From positions 372,001 through 436,000 of the forward strand of contig VWRR01000015.1 in assembly GCA_013995675.1 (NCBI GenBank): a DNA stretch of 64,000 bases. The letters are read 5' to 3'. Source of the stretch: Cyanidiococcus yangmingshanensis (lineage: Eukaryota; Rhodophyta; Bangiophyceae; Cyanidiales; Cyanidiaceae). Positions 22,246 through 33,728 of the stretch are shown here, piece by piece. The notes beneath the pieces were generated by a model that worked only from the letters and a program-made list of their open reading frames with translations, did not search any database and had not been told where the DNA came from. A program made the position numbers and the translations under genes. Positions within the stretch are counted from its first letter, which is position 1. Every line of letters begins with the position of its first letter.

Positions 22246-23557
22246 CTGAGCTAGCGTCCTCCCAGTCTCTTCCAGATCAACGAGTGTCGCACGGTTTCTG
22301 GTCAGCGAGGCCGTCTATGAACTCATGCGTGCTTCGTAGCGCTGCCCCAAGCTCTGGGGCGGTGGAAACCTCAGACCAACCGGAACTGCACCGGTACCCA
22401 AGACAAACTCTGCCGACTGACATCGACACGGCCATGGAGAGCACACCAGATGAGGCTGTGGATGCTGATATAGGTCCTGATCTCTTCGACGTTCCGCTGG
22501 TCGACTGATCAGGTGCATTCAGGTTCGATCCTTGTCTCAATAATGCTTGAAGAGTTTTGGGAGCCCCGAAAGAGGTTCTCGGGTCCATGGACTCGAAAGG
22601 GTATTTCCAACCAAGCTCTTGGTGACGACGCTCTCGACCGAAGGATCCTTGGAGCAACACGAACAAGGCACGCAAAGTCCAAAGACTGCCACCACGTCGC
22701 ACTCGTAAGGCCTATTTTTAGGGAACTCTTCCAGGCATGCATCTGAAAACCGCGGTTTCGTGAGCATTTTGTTGCTGCGCTTGGATGGCATGGAACCCAT
22801 TGGAGTACCAGGTCGATCAACTGTTGAGCGTAGCGACGACACCTCATGGACGCTCTGCAACTCAGCAGGGTAGGGTTGTCGGCGTCCATGGCCCATTTCA
22901 GCAAGCTGGACGGCACGCTTCGGTAGTCATCTTGTAAAAAAAGAACTCACAAGTCGTGCCCGAGGACGAAGATGACCCTGTCCAAGTATCGTGCCGTGTC
23001 ATCTTCCGAGCCCCAAGTAGATGCTGCACCGATGCGGGCTTGCTTTGGCGCCAAAAGCTGCTCAAGTCTGCAAATATTTCCGAAGAAACGCAGGTCAACG
23101 CTAGCAGCCGGACTAGGTATTGGTCATAACCTCGTCTTGGTTACGGGCTGCCTGATGCTACTGCCACGGTCTTGTTACAAGAAGCGGCAGGACGCAACAG
23201 GTGTCAGCATATTCTGGGCGTTTGCATTCCCACAGCACATCGCGCCGCCATTTCAGAGGCACTTGCGCGGAGCAAACAATCTTGAGTCCCCGAATGGACC
23301 CAACGCGCTCATGACGATGCAACCCAAGACTCCAAGCTGAGCATCTATACTTCATGACCCGTCAAGCCAGTCTGCGAAAAAGAAAAGCCCGCCTCGGTAG
23401 ACCGTTCAGCGTATGCATGTATTTGGCTCAAACTTTCTTGCTTGGAAGATTCAGCTTTTCCGACAAGAAAGCTCCTGACGCGGGTGTCGATCGTTTCCGA
23501 TGCCGAACACTTGTCCAAGACAAGCGCCTCACATCAAAGCCGCAGTGCAAGATTTCC
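22246..23557. other. Gap between MED14 and RPF1 genes
   Basis: About 1.3 kb with no gene I can support. Minus-strand frames just upstream of MED14 (to about 22700) are open but show no domain. Confidence 0.4.
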
Positions 23558-24451
23558 TCACATAGCGAATACCCGTTTGCCCGTATCAACTTTGCGGCTC
23601 CGTTTCCAACTCCAGTGGCCTTCAGCGCCCGCCACTGGATGACGGATGAGCATAAGCTTCAGCGTGAAACGCGGCCCAAGCTCCTGCATTCGTACCCTGA
23701 TCCTCTCTGCAGACAAAGATTCACTGGACTCGTCGAAAATGTATCGATGGAACCGAAAAAAGATATAGTCTCGCTGGTTCCGAATAAGTACAACCTGTCG
23801 ACCGCGTGGCGAGTCTCGATGTGGAAACAAGGCCGTGAGGCTACGCTCGACGTGTCGACCCAGGATAGTCTGAAAGTTGCTGGCAACTACCTCCGAGGGA
23901 TGAAGCGTCGGCGTGCCACGCTGTGGAATCGACTCACTACACACGATGGATGAGAGCCGATACAAATAGAGCGGACCATCCGGCAAACGAATGTGGACCA
24001 GGTATCGCAGGAGCATGCCTTTGCCCTGGGCAATAATCCAGACGTCGGTAAAGCCCTGCGAGAACGCGAAAGTGCACACTTGTGCCAGGCTACGCTCACC
24101 TCTCTCCCTGTATACAGAGTTCGGGAAAAGGAACAAAAGGTCGCCGATAAAGTCGTAGATCTCCTTCCCCTCTGGCCTGAGGCTCGTGGTAAGCATGACC
24201 CTCGGTGAGCGCTCGCCACGAAGCACCGCAGTGATGGGTTCCTCATTCACCGGGAGTTCACTTCCCCAGTCGAGGTCAGGTCGATAGATTCGCGTCGATT
24301 CGAGCGTCCTGGGCAGTTTTTCGGGCGGCTCGCCTCGAGCAGCCCGTTGCTTTCGACGCTTTTTCGCCTCTCGTCGTCGCCTCTGGCGTTCTACCAGCCA
24401 GTATGTGGGGCGTCTCGCTGTTCCAGATCGATGCTGCCGATGTCCAGTCAT
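23558..24451 (-). CDS. RPF1: RPF1, Brix-domain ribosome production factor
   Basis: 297 residues, intact. A basic, Arg-rich N-terminus is followed by the Brix domain: 'VMLTTSLRPEGKEIYDFIGD', 'LLFLFPNSVYRERG', 'LAQVCTFAFSQGFTDVWII', 'VHIRLPDGPLYLYRLSSI', then 'RGRQVVLIRNQRDYIFFRFH' and 'ELGPRFTLKL'. These match Rpf1, a nucleolar factor needed for pre-60S assembly (27S pre-rRNA processing). The C-terminus 'KVDTGKRVFAM' parallels the conserved basic end of the family. ATG 24451 lies 191 bp from the divergent PSMA2 start, so the two genes share a short bidirectional promoter. Confidence 0.93.
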   Translation of the reverse strand: MTGHRQHRSGTARRPTYWLVERQRRRREAKKRRKQRAARGEPPEKLPRTLESTRIYRPDLDWGSELPVNEEPITAVLRGERSPRVMLTTSLRPEGKEIYDFIGDLLFLFPNSVYRERGERSLAQVCTFAFSQGFTDVWIIAQGKGMLLRYLVHIRLPDGPLYLYRLSSIVCSESIPQRGTPTLHPSEVVASNFQTILGRHVERSLTALFPHRDSPRGRQVVLIRNQRDYIFFRFHRYIFDESSESLSAERIRVRMQELGPRFTLKLMLIRHPVAGAEGHWSWKRSRKVDTGKRVFAM

Positions 24452-24642
24452 GATCTCCAGTCCATCAATACCTACTTAGGTATGCGGGTCGTCCCAGAAA
24501 AAGAATAAGGAACTGCGGTGACTCGTCGTAAGGACGCTCACTAGAGAGGCCGAGCGGCCAACGTGACGCGCCCAACATCATCCAACCGTTCGCGTTCTTC
24601 TGCCACGGCGCTTCGGCTGAACGGATACAGGGAGAGAGAGAG

Positions 24643-25352
24643 ATGGCGGACTCGGCGTCGTCCTTCTCGTTGACAGTGTTCTCGTCCTCAGGGAAAATTG
24701 AATCAATTAGAATATGCGTTAAAGGCAGTTCAAGCTGGCGCTACTGCGTTAGGAGTCCGAGCCAAGAACGGCTGCGTGATCGCGACCGAGAAGCGACTCC
24801 CGTCGGCACTTGCCGATGAGCGCACTGTTCGAAAAGTGGAGTTGATCACACCTGAGATAGGTGCTGTGTATGCTGGCATGGGTCCAGGACTATCGCATCA
24901 TGATCAAAAAGGCGCGAAAGTCAGCCCAAAAGTACTTTCAAGTGTACAGAGAGCACATACCCATGAATCAGCTTGTTCGCGAGGTTGCAACAGTCATGCA
25001 GGAGTTTACCCAATCAGGAGGTGTGCGTCCGTTCGGGATGAGTTTGCTCATTGCTGGTTATGATGAGGAAGGGCCACAGCTCGCGCAGATTGATCCAAGT
25101 GGGAGTTTTTTCTTCTGGAAAGCGACTGCGATCGGGAAGAACACAGTGAACGCGAAGACGTTTCTGGAGAAGCGTTATCAGGACGACGTGGAGCTCGAGG
25201 ACGCAATTCATATGGCCATTTTGACGTTGAAGGAAGGATTTGATGGAAAGATGACCGAGGATAACATCGAGATCGGAATTGTCGGATCTGATCGCTGTTT
25301 CCGTGCGCTCACTCCAACCGAGATTCACGACTACCTCGGCGAAGTCGAATAG
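24643..25352 (+). CDS. PSMA2: 20S proteasome subunit alpha type-2
   Basis: One of the seven alpha-ring subunits of the 20S proteasome. ATG 24643 gives [17 protein letters not shown], then [15 protein letters not shown] in the +1 frame (break at AAAA near 24697), and 'GAVYAGMGP' followed by [16 protein letters not shown] after a second +1 break (GG near 24888). The body includes [14 protein letters not shown], '[20 protein letters not shown]', '[18 protein letters not shown]' and the C-terminal [12 protein letters not shown]. It aligns to PSMA2 without gaps when both breaks are read through. As an essential gene it is unlikely to be a pseudogene. The breaks look like one-base insertions in homopolymers. 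Confidence 0.93.
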
Positions 25353-26127
25353 CCCACGGTTGCGAATAGCTGAGACCCTTTGCTCACCCGGGACTGGAGG
25401 TTCTTTTCCAATATCAATAGGTTGTTAGCGTGCAACGCTACGAAACCGGCAAGAGGGACAGCTTGATGCCACGAAATCGAAAAGTCCGAAAACGACGCTT
25501 CATCTGGGCATCTAAAGCTCGGCGGGTCCCGTCTTGTTAGAGCCTCGGTCGCTGGTTGAAAGTCGGATGTGCAGGTCTGAAACGAACAGGCGATTTTCAA
25601 TGAGGAACAACAAAGTCGCGTCGTGGTTTGGTCGGGTCTCAGTGGATCATATGGGGTCCTTCCGCAATCGGCGACACTCATCGATTTTGTAGCGGTGCTC
25701 GATCCAGTACTCGCAGGGATACTCCCCAGTCCTATGAGCCTACTCTGGTACCGGATCCGTCGACTGGCAACTGCGCAGTAGTCACTGGTACCCGTGAAGT
25801 GACTCTGCTCTGTTGAACATCTTCATGATCGGAGTGCTGTCCCACAATCGTTGCTGCCGAGAACATATCGCTGGGGGTTGGTGCTTCTCGGCTCGAGCCT
25901 GAGCGTAGCCTATGCTGGGGAGGTGTCGTAGCGAGTCTTTTCTGGAATCCTTAAAGCAGTCGAGAGCTCGAAACAAGCCAACCAGCGTATTCATGATACA
26001 AGTTTCATCTAAAAGCAACAGCGCTCGCCCAAAATCATTGCCCCATGCATGTCATCCCGAGAATCAAAGTGTGTCACTGTAGGTTTGCGTTGATCGTGCA
26101 ACCGATCTTTATCACAGTGCTGGTACA
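25353..26127. other. Convergent 3' flanks, PSMA2 and ALDH
   Basis: Nothing recognisable. Short frames on the minus strand lack domains. Confidence 0.45.
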
Positions 26128-27954
26128 CTATCGCGGTTGAGGCAGTGTTTTCAGTTTTTCTGTTTCCAAGGTGGCGACCTCGCTTGTATTTCCCGTCGAA
26201 TGTTCAAGACTAGGGCGCAAAAGAGCGACCAATGCAGACAACCGGGCCCAGATATCGTCCTCGATATAGATAAATCGAATCAAAGCATCGAGGAACGCTG
26301 GCGCTCTTGGACCGATTGGGTACTGCAGAGATGCCGGAATGCGAGTCCGAAAACACCAGAATCGATCTTGCGTCACGCTCTTCATGAGGCAACAACCACG
26401 CAAGCCTTCGATGCCTGCAAAGCGGTCCGAGCCGCTGTCCTTCGTTCCGCCAAACGGCAGCGACTGACAGAGATAATTCACGCCAAAGTCATTCTCGTTC
26501 ACCATGCCCACAACAAGTTGATTTCGTATGTTTGCGGCCCGCGACCGATTGGCCGTGAAAACACTGCTCCCTAGGCCGAACGGGCAGGCATTCACGATCT
26601 GAATCGCTTCCTCATCATGATCAAATGGTATAATGACCATGACTGGTCCGAAAACTTCTTCCCGAAGGATCCGGCTCTCCGACGGAACATCACATAGTAA
26701 GGTGGGCTCCCAGTAGAATTGGTGGGTTGCCTTGCCACCGCACAAGAGGTTTGCCCCGCGTGCTACGGCGTCTGCTACAAGCGACTCCATGTGTCGAAGC
26801 GCGGCCTCACCCATGGTCATCGCACCAAGGTCTTCTCCCAGACGAAGCGAACGTACCTGTCGCTCCATCTGGGTAACAAAGCCCTCGTACCGCGAACGTT
26901 GTACCAAGATGCGTTCAACACCAACGCAATTCTGTCCGCTGTTTTGAAAGACGCCACGCATGGATATTGCAGTGGCTTGTTCCAGGTCCGCATCATCGCA
27001 AATGATGAGAGCATCCTTGCCACCCAGTTCGAGGACGCATGGTTTCAGCTTTTCCGCTGCAGCCTTCGCCACTTGACGCCCCACGGCTGTCGAACCGGTA
27101 AAGAATACCTTATCCACACCAGGATCCGTTACGAGCGCGTTGCCAGCAGCAGCCCTGCCGGTCACAAGCTGAACGAGCTCTGGTGGGTGTCCGCATGCAG
27201 CCAGTACTTGTCGCACAAGATCCACATAGTGCACCGAGCACCACGAACTGTACTCACTGCACTTGACCACAATCGCATTACCAGCAAAGAGCGCCGCCAG
27301 AATCGGATTCATCAGGTTGTGAAATGGATAGTTCCATGGAGCGATCGCAGCGATCACACCAAGGGGCTCGAACTGCACAAAGGCGCGTTTGTGAAGCGTG
27401 AGCGGCCCTACAGAGCGGTGCTCCGGGGCCAACGCCCGCTCGCCTTGCCGCAAAAGCCAACGAATCTTCTCCAGCGTCGTGAGCATTTCGCCTAGCTGTG
27501 CATCGACGAGAGTCTTACCTGTCTCCTGAACACTTGCCTGGAGAATGCGCTCACGATTCGCCAGAAACGCTCTTCTTAGAGCACGTAGGACTCGTACGAC
27601 GTTCAGCATACGAGGTTCGCTTCCATCGGCCCTGTGCTTCACGCTGCTGCTTGAACGCGAGAACGCACGTCCATGGCGTCCATCTCGGGGACCAAGCCAA
27701 GAAGACGACCACTAGCTGCCTCGCCACAACGAATCTGTTTTCGTTTTTTCACACCGCTTAGGGTTCGGAACGCGTCTGTTGCAGCTTCACTCGCAACTGG
27801 AGGAACGTGTAGCGTAAGCGCCTTCCCCGTCATAGCGCAACCTCATCACGACACTTGGTAGGCGATGTTTCGGGCGATGCCACCGCTGAGACACGAAAAA
27901 CAAGCATAGAACTGACAGAAGAATCAATACTAAACTTGTCAAGGGAGTTTCCAT
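26128..27954 (-). CDS. ALDH22/Msc7-type membrane-anchored aldehyde dehydrogenase
   Basis: NAD(P)-dependent aldehyde oxidation. The main frame (ATG 27642 to 26128) holds the complete catalytic domain: 'EPLGVIAAIAPWNYPFHN' (Rossmann), 'KVFFTGSTAVGRQVAKAAA', 'CVLELGGKDALIICDDADLE' (catalytic Glu), 'FQNSGQNCVGVERI' (catalytic Cys) and 'EEVFGPVMVI'. Upstream, METPLTSLVLILLSVLCLFF from ATG 27954 is an N-terminal membrane anchor, followed in another frame by 'VPPVASEAATDAFRTLSGVK' and RLLGLVPEMDAMDVRSRVQ. These match the N-terminal half of plant ALDH22A1 and yeast Msc7. Two compensating breaks, about +1 near 27830 and -1 near 27650, reunite them. The predicted length of about 605 residues matches the family. 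Probably ER or secretory membrane. Confidence 0.85.
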
Positions 27955-29003
27955 AACGAGCCACGATTTTCCTTACGGACTACAGTGGCTTGAAGAATCG
28001 TTCTAAATCGAAGCGCTTGCGCTAATTCGGCCCTTGTGGCAGCGGGTGGTACACGGCCTATCTTCCAGGGCGATATCGCCTCGTTGTCATTCCTGTTTCT
28101 GTGACATCGTATACGCTGTGCGTAGCATTCTTGGATGCCAAGGACACACCAGCTCCGATGCAGTGCTCATTCAGGGCTCCGCTGCATCTCATGCTATGTC
28201 AACAACATGCTTGAACGTTTTGGCGCTCTTGGTGTAAGAGTCTCGAGCGCGCCGGTTTACCTGGCATCCAGGTTGATCCCTCGCTATGAACCTGTCTGGT
28301 CCAGGTGATTGTCGCAATTCACCCAAGCGATTCAATCAACGATAATTCACTGAGGAGATCTGCTGAAACCGATGCTCGTTACAAAGAATCAACAAATTCG
28401 GCAAAACAATCATCGATATATTGTCTGGAGGGGTGGATATCGCAGGGCCTCACCCAGCAATCCCAAGGGACTAGAGATCGCCGCTCATCTATGCTCCCCT
28501 TTCATCACATACATCGAGCAAAAGTAAGAAAAAGCAGGATTGATGTGCACCTTGTCACACGATGTTGTCTCCGAATCCCAATCCGATATTCAACTTGGAT
28601 GGACCTGCATGCATATCTCCTATACGTTCATGAATGCGGCCAGACGTTATGGCCACTGACTTGTCCGGGTCGATCTATGCGTCCATATCTCCTATATGTT
28701 CATGCATGCGTATTTGCCTCAAAGTAGTTGGGCTGGTCCGGGTCGATCTATGCGTCCATATCTCCGATAGGTTCATGCATGCGTATTTGCCTCAAAGTAG
28801 TTGGGCATGTCCCGGTCGATCTATGCGTCCATATCTCCTATAGGTTCATGCATGCGTATTTGCCTCAAAGTAGTTGGGCTGGTCCGGGTCGATTTCGGAC
28901 ACGGCGCGCCTCGGGGCAACGATGCGCCGTCCCAGCGTCATCGGGCTCGAGCGCAGTCTACAAAAAAAATGGTTGCTGGCATTGCGCTGCTCGAATATAG
29001 ACC
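27955..29003. other. Divergent promoter region, ALDH/CCT5
   Basis: About 1 kb with no recognisable gene. It holds the 73-bp minisatellite next to the CCT5 start. Confidence 0.5.
28667..28900. repeat. 73-bp minisatellite upstream of CCT5
   Basis: Three full copies begin at 28667, 28740 and 28813 (SGGTCGATCTATGCGTCC), and a fourth starts at 28886 and fades. Each contains CCTATAKGTTCATGCATGCG and CTCAAAGTAGTTGGGC. Copies differ by only a few bases, so expansion is recent. A diverged unit precedes them from about 28594. A period of 73 rules out a coding repeat. The array ends about 100 bp before the CCT5 ATG at 29004. Confidence 0.92.
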
Positions 29004-30614
29004 ATGTCGCTTGTGTTTGACGAGTACGGTAGGCCGTTTATCATTTTCAAAGATCAGGAGAAGCAGACTCGAACGAAAGGACTAGAGGCCATTCGTGCGA
29101 ATATTGCGGCTGCGACTTCCGTGTCGCGCACGATGCGCAGCTCGTTGGGTCCGAACGGTATGGACAAACTGCTGGTCTCTGCGGACGGGGACGTCACGGT
29201 TACGAACGACGGTGCGACGATCCTTAAAGAGATGAATGTGAACAACGAGGTAGCGAAGCTTATGGTTGATTTGGCTCGATCGCAGGATGATGAGATCGGT
29301 GACGGCACGACTGGAGTGGTCGTTCTCGCTGGAGCGCTCCTCGAGCAGGCGCAGCAGCTTCTCGATCGTGGCATGCATCCGTCTCGAATCAGTGACGGCT
29401 TTGACCGTGCTTGTGCGCTGGCTGTAGATCATCTGGAACAGATCGCCCACGTGTTGCAACGTAGCAAAGCGGACACTTCGGAGCTGGTGCGGGCGGCGAT
29501 GACTGCCCTAAGTTCCAAGGTCGTGAACCGACACAGCCAGGCTCTGGCGGAGATGTGCGTTCGAGCGGTGCTTGCGGTGGCCGATCTCGAGCGGCGGGAT
29601 GTGAATTTGGAGCTGATAAAAATTGAGGGCAAAGTTGGCGGGCGATTGGAGGACTCGCTCTTCGTCGAGGGTATCGTGATCGACAAAGATATGTCGCACC
29701 CCCAGATGCCAAAACAAGTCTCAGGTGCCAAGATCTGTATTTTAACGGCTCCTTTCGAACCGCCCAAACCAAAGACGAAACATCGACTCGAAATCAGCAG
29801 CGTCGAACAGTACCAAGAACTGCAGCAAGCGGAGAGGGATTATTTTACCAGTATGGTGAAACGAGTGAAGGAGAGCGGAGCGAACCTTGTCATCTGCCAA
29901 TGGGGTTTCGATGATGAAGCCAATTCGTTACTCTACCAGCACGACATTTGTGCGGTGCGCTGGGTGGGCGGTGTCGAGATCGAGCTCATTGCCATGGCGA
30001 CTGGTGGCCGAATCATTCCGCGCTTCGAGGAGATCACTCCGGAGAAACTCGGCCATGCGGATTGTGTTCGGGAGATGCACTTTGGTACGACACACGACAA
30101 AGTTATCGTCATAGAGGGATGCCACAACACTCGCGCAGCGACGATTCTGGTCCGTGGTGGAAACAAGATGGTGCTTGAGGAGACCAAGCGCAGTCTCCAC
30201 GATGCCCTTTGTGTGGTCCGCAACCTCATTCGCGACCAGCGCATTGTTTACGGCGGCGGCGCCTCGGAAATCGCATGTTCCATTGTGATCAGCGAAGCAG
30301 CAGACCGCTGTCTAGGGCCTGAGCAATACGCCATGCGGGCTTTCGCAGAAGCGCTCGATGCGATTCCGATAGCTCTTGCCGAGAACAGCGGTCTGTCGCC
30401 GATTGAGACGTTGTCGAGCATCAAAGCCCGTCAAATCGCGGAGCAGAAGACTTATCTCGGCGTGGACTGCTTGGGCATCGGCACCATGGATATGCGTGAG
30501 CAGAACGTCTACGAAACTCTGGAGAGCAAGAAGCAACAACTCCTGCTCGCTACTCAGTTATGCAAGATGATTTTGAAAATTGATGATATGCTCCAGCCCA
30601 ATTCGTTGAACTAA
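29004..30614 (+). CDS. CCT5: CCT5, chaperonin TRiC subunit epsilon
   Basis: 536 residues, intact frame, standard length for CCT epsilon. The protein is one of eight subunits of the cytosolic TRiC ring that folds actin and tubulin. Nucleotide-binding motifs: LGPNGMDK at 48-55, NDGATIL at 68-74 and GDGTT at 99-103. The epsilon-specific start '[16 protein letters not shown]' and '[12 protein letters not shown]...[11 protein letters not shown]' identify the subunit. The C-terminus '[11 protein letters not shown]' is typical. A 73-bp tandem array lies directly upstream, and the HSF gene lies convergently downstream with only about 220 bp between stops. Confidence 0.97.
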   Translation: MSLVFDEYGRPFIIFKDQEKQTRTKGLEAIRANIAAATSVSRTMRSSLGPNGMDKLLVSADGDVTVTNDGATILKEMNVNNEVAKLMVDLARSQDDEIGDGTTGVVVLAGALLEQAQQLLDRGMHPSRISDGFDRACALAVDHLEQIAHVLQRSKADTSELVRAAMTALSSKVVNRHSQALAEMCVRAVLAVADLERRDVNLELIKIEGKVGGRLEDSLFVEGIVIDKDMSHPQMPKQVSGAKICILTAPFEPPKPKTKHRLEISSVEQYQELQQAERDYFTSMVKRVKESGANLVICQWGFDDEANSLLYQHDICAVRWVGGVEIELIAMATGGRIIPRFEEITPEKLGHADCVREMHFGTTHDKVIVIEGCHNTRAATILVRGGNKMVLEETKRSLHDALCVVRNLIRDQRIVYGGGASEIACSIVISEAADRCLGPEQYAMRAFAEALDAIPIALAENSGLSPIETLSSIKARQIAEQKTYLGVDCLGIGTMDMREQNVYETLESKKQQLLLATQLCKMILKIDDMLQPNSLN

Positions 30615-30832
30615 AGTGATTGATCTGGAACATCCCAGCGTTTACTGTACACGAGCATGCGTTCGCAGCACGACCAGCGCATCGTAAGCAAGCTGCGTGC
30701 TTCGCGTTCCGGCTTGGTGTCGCGGACACCCTCCAGTCAGAATCCCAGTCTACGAAATGACCACCAGCGTCGCTGGAATGGCAACCGCCGACTCTGTAAT
30801 GGCCTTTTTGTTCAGGGAATGTCAGCCTGCTC

Positions 30833-32560
30833 CTAATCTGGTTCGTCTTCGAGAAGTCTCCGAACCTCCTCGGCGAGCAAGTCCGCATCCTGACCCGGTG
30901 GGAGAGGCATCGGCCCCGCACCCGCCACGTCCAGCAGATCCTCTACATTGACGTATTGCGAGAGATCGAAATCCTCCTCCAGTGCTCCCGAGCCCGCGTC
31001 CATTTGCTCGTCTGCTGGCGTGTCGTTCATACTTGTGGGGCCATTCTCATCGTCCAGCAGCAGAATAGAGGGCCCTTTGGAGCGCGTTCGAGTTCCTGCC
31101 TCAAGGGCGCCATCATGATCCCCTTCAAGCTGATGTCGAGCTAGCTCGGAGGCAGAGGCCCCAGACAGACCACTCGGCACCGCACTTACCGAGAATGTGT
31201 CTCGCTCCGCGCCGCTTTCCGGGTGCACCTCAGCAACAATCGGGTTCGCCGAGTTTCTCAACGCCATGTTGGCCATTTGCAGCTGTGCCATGAGGTTGCG
31301 GATAAGCTCGATGGATTCGGGGTGCGCCTGCCGGAGCACCAGCGACTGTGAGGCCGGTGGCGATCCCGCAACGCCATCGCTCATAAGTTCACCGGTATCG
31401 CCTTTGTACTCAATACTGCCTATCGAGAGGCCAGCTGAGCTGCCCACGGGCTCCGCCGATACGTTCGTCAGACGCTTTCGTTTCCGCTCATCCAGCCTAA
31501 TCCCGTGCTGTTGCAACAACAACTGAAAGGATTGGTAGATGAATTGTTTCATCTGCTCGACACTGCTCTCCAGCTGCTGGATCCGTTGTTCGCTGTATCG
31601 CAGCTTACGCTCCAGCTCAATCTGACGTTGGCGCGAGGCAAGCAGCTCCTGCAACAAAAGCTTCTTATCGCGACGCAACATATCTAGATCAGGCACGCTG
31701 GCGCTCGCGTCGGTGCCGAAACCATAGTTGCCGATCTCGAGCGCAGCCGTTGTTGGCGGCGGACTCGCCTCCTTGCGCACCAACGTCCGAGACGGCCTTC
31801 GACGCGTCACCTTGGAAAGCCACTCAGGGTGGTCACGCACAAAATACCGGTTCCCGAAAATAAAATGGTCGCTATCAAGCTTGCGAAAGCCGTATTGATT
31901 GAGCTGTCGTGCAAAACTCGTAAAGTTGCTGTGCTTGAAATAACGAGGCAAGACAGTCTTCGCAAACTCACTCGGCAGATGAACTTGGAAAGAGAGTCCG
32001 TCGTCTCTCCAGGAAATCAGATCATTGGTGGTCGGATCATCCACCATGGCGCGCAGTTTGGTGACGAACGGAGGCATCAGCGCCTTCTCCCAGGCCGCCT
32101 CGATCGTCGATAACTCGCTAGGCGCTCGCGGCGGCCGAGTAGCCCCCTCCTGAACACCACTACGAACGCTCTCCGTCATCGACTTGGCCCTGTACAAGGC
32201 TATGGATTCGTTGCGACAAGGTTCCAACGCTAGCGCGTCGTGTCCTCCGCTCAGCGATACGGTGTCGTTCGGGGTCGAACGCCCCAGGAGAGCAACACAG
32301 TAGTCGCAGCGGCAGGTCATCGAGATGCTGGCCGCTGTACCCGACCGACGACGTGCCGCTGCCCGGTGGCGTGCACGCGCATGGGCAGGCACGTCCGGAG
32401 GCGGATCGCGAAGGCCGACGCGCCAGCGATCGCCGCCCTGCTGCTGCTGCTGCTGCGATGAAATAGATTGAGGTCGTCGCGCTGCCTCGAGGCCGTGCAT
32501 GCACTGGCACGGATGATAAGAATTACAACGCGTTATTTTCTTCGAGCGAGCTGCAAACAT
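30833..32560 (-). CDS. Heat shock transcription factor
   Basis: A winged-helix HSF DNA-binding domain lies at residues 162-255: 'PPFVTKLRAMVDDPTTNDLI', 'FQVHLPSEFAKTVLPRYFKH', 'NFTSFARQLNQYGFRKL', then 'FGNRYFVRDHPEWLSKV'. Residues 291-350 form the heptad-repeat trimerisation coiled coil (LLLQELLASRQRQIELERKL onward). A basic cluster ERKRKRL at about 359 is a likely NLS. The C-terminal 90 residues are acidic and probably form the activation domain. The 575-residue frame starts at ATG 32560; the Gln- and Arg-rich first 127 residues may be untranslated, with ATG 32179 (MTESVRSG) the alternative start. HSF binds nGAAn heat-shock elements to induce chaperone genes. Confidence 0.93.
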   Translation of the reverse strand: MFAARSKKITRCNSYHPCQCMHGLEAARRPQSISSQQQQQQGGDRWRVGLRDPPPDVPAHARARHRAAARRRSGTAASISMTCRCDYCVALLGRSTPNDTVSLSGGHDALALEPCRNESIALYRAKSMTESVRSGVQEGATRPPRAPSELSTIEAAWEKALMPPFVTKLRAMVDDPTTNDLISWRDDGLSFQVHLPSEFAKTVLPRYFKHSNFTSFARQLNQYGFRKLDSDHFIFGNRYFVRDHPEWLSKVTRRRPSRTLVRKEASPPPTTAALEIGNYGFGTDASASVPDLDMLRRDKKLLLQELLASRQRQIELERKLRYSEQRIQQLESSVEQMKQFIYQSFQLLLQQHGIRLDERKRKRLTNVSAEPVGSSAGLSIGSIEYKGDTGELMSDGVAGSPPASQSLVLRQAHPESIELIRNLMAQLQMANMALRNSANPIVAEVHPESGAERDTFSVSAVPSGLSGASASELARHQLEGDHDGALEAGTRTRSKGPSILLLDDENGPTSMNDTPADEQMDAGSGALEEDFDLSQYVNVEDLLDVAGAGPMPLPPGQDADLLAEEVRRLLEDEPD

Positions 32561-33728
32561 GGCTAGGGAACGGGTTTATCGTATGCATACGAGGGAGGTC
32601 GATTGATCAAGGCAGCAGGCCTGGAGCGATTGAGGCTGATGATATGCGGCGAAGGATCGGATGATTGAAGTTATCGAGTCTGATGGCATGGAGTGCGTCA
32701 CATGGAGACAGATGGATATCTGGACCTATGCCGACAACTGAACGATGGATCCGAGAGGAATCCAGTGGTATTATTGGGTACATGCGCTTGAGCACGATCA
32801 TCCATCTCGACGACATGGGTCTGGCGAGGTGATCTCAAGTGGCGCAAATGCGGATTCTCTTCAGAAAGGCTCTATCCATGAAACTACACCGGCTGATCAG
32901 GCATCGCAATAGGTACTCAATGCTCGTATGCGGCGTGTCGCCAGGTCCAGCGCGTACCATTTGGCCATTAGCGTGCGATGCATGAGGCCAATATGTCTGG
33001 AAGAGCGTTCGAATCCTCCAAAGTAGACAGATCGGATGGTTTCGCTCGAGCGGGCAGTCGATTGCAGCCGCTCAACTTGTTTCGTCCCCAGCAAGCAATC
33101 GTCTTGAACCATTTCGTCGTGTTGCCGGGTGCTTGTCAGATCGGATGGTGGTTTCTGTCGTGCAGAGATACGCCGGGAGCATGCGTCTTCATTCATTTCA
33201 TGGGGGGCGAATCGAAGCTGGATATCACTTGATCGATTCGCTGACGATTCCCCTATATCTTAAAGTCTCAGGCAAGGCGAGCGGCATTGAACGTTTCTGA
33301 AGAGGTCATCGTCTGCGTCTGCATCATTCTTTGTTGTGAGAACAACCGGCTTGCGGTAGCGAGCAACGTCGTCTCCCTAATGACCCCTGAATGGATGTAC
33401 ACGCAATGGGCTGGATATCCGTCATCCGGCAAAGTGACACTTGAGTGAAACCGATCTAGGCGGATATCTGTGAGAATCTCTGGCCAGCGAAAAGAATGGC
33501 CAGTGCAGTGCTGCTCCCAGCCGAATCCGTCGGTCATGGTGGCGCTGGTATAGCTCGCGTGCTCGTGGCGCTTAGCAAGTGCAGGCTGTTTCGAGGCCGT
33601 TGGACGTTGCGTCCTCTTCGCTACCGCACAGCAACCTCTATGGCCTCAGGCGGCACCGCTCACACATCTGGGTTGCGTACTGCACAGAGACTTTGTTTCT
33701 TGATTGCTACGAACGAACCAGGTTTTCC
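32561..33728. other. Gap between HSF and unknown gene
   Basis: No gene I can support strongly. A minus-strand frame at 33268-33537 (about 90 residues from ATG 33537, WEQHCTGHSFRWPEIL start) has protein-like composition but no domain. Confidence 0.4.
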
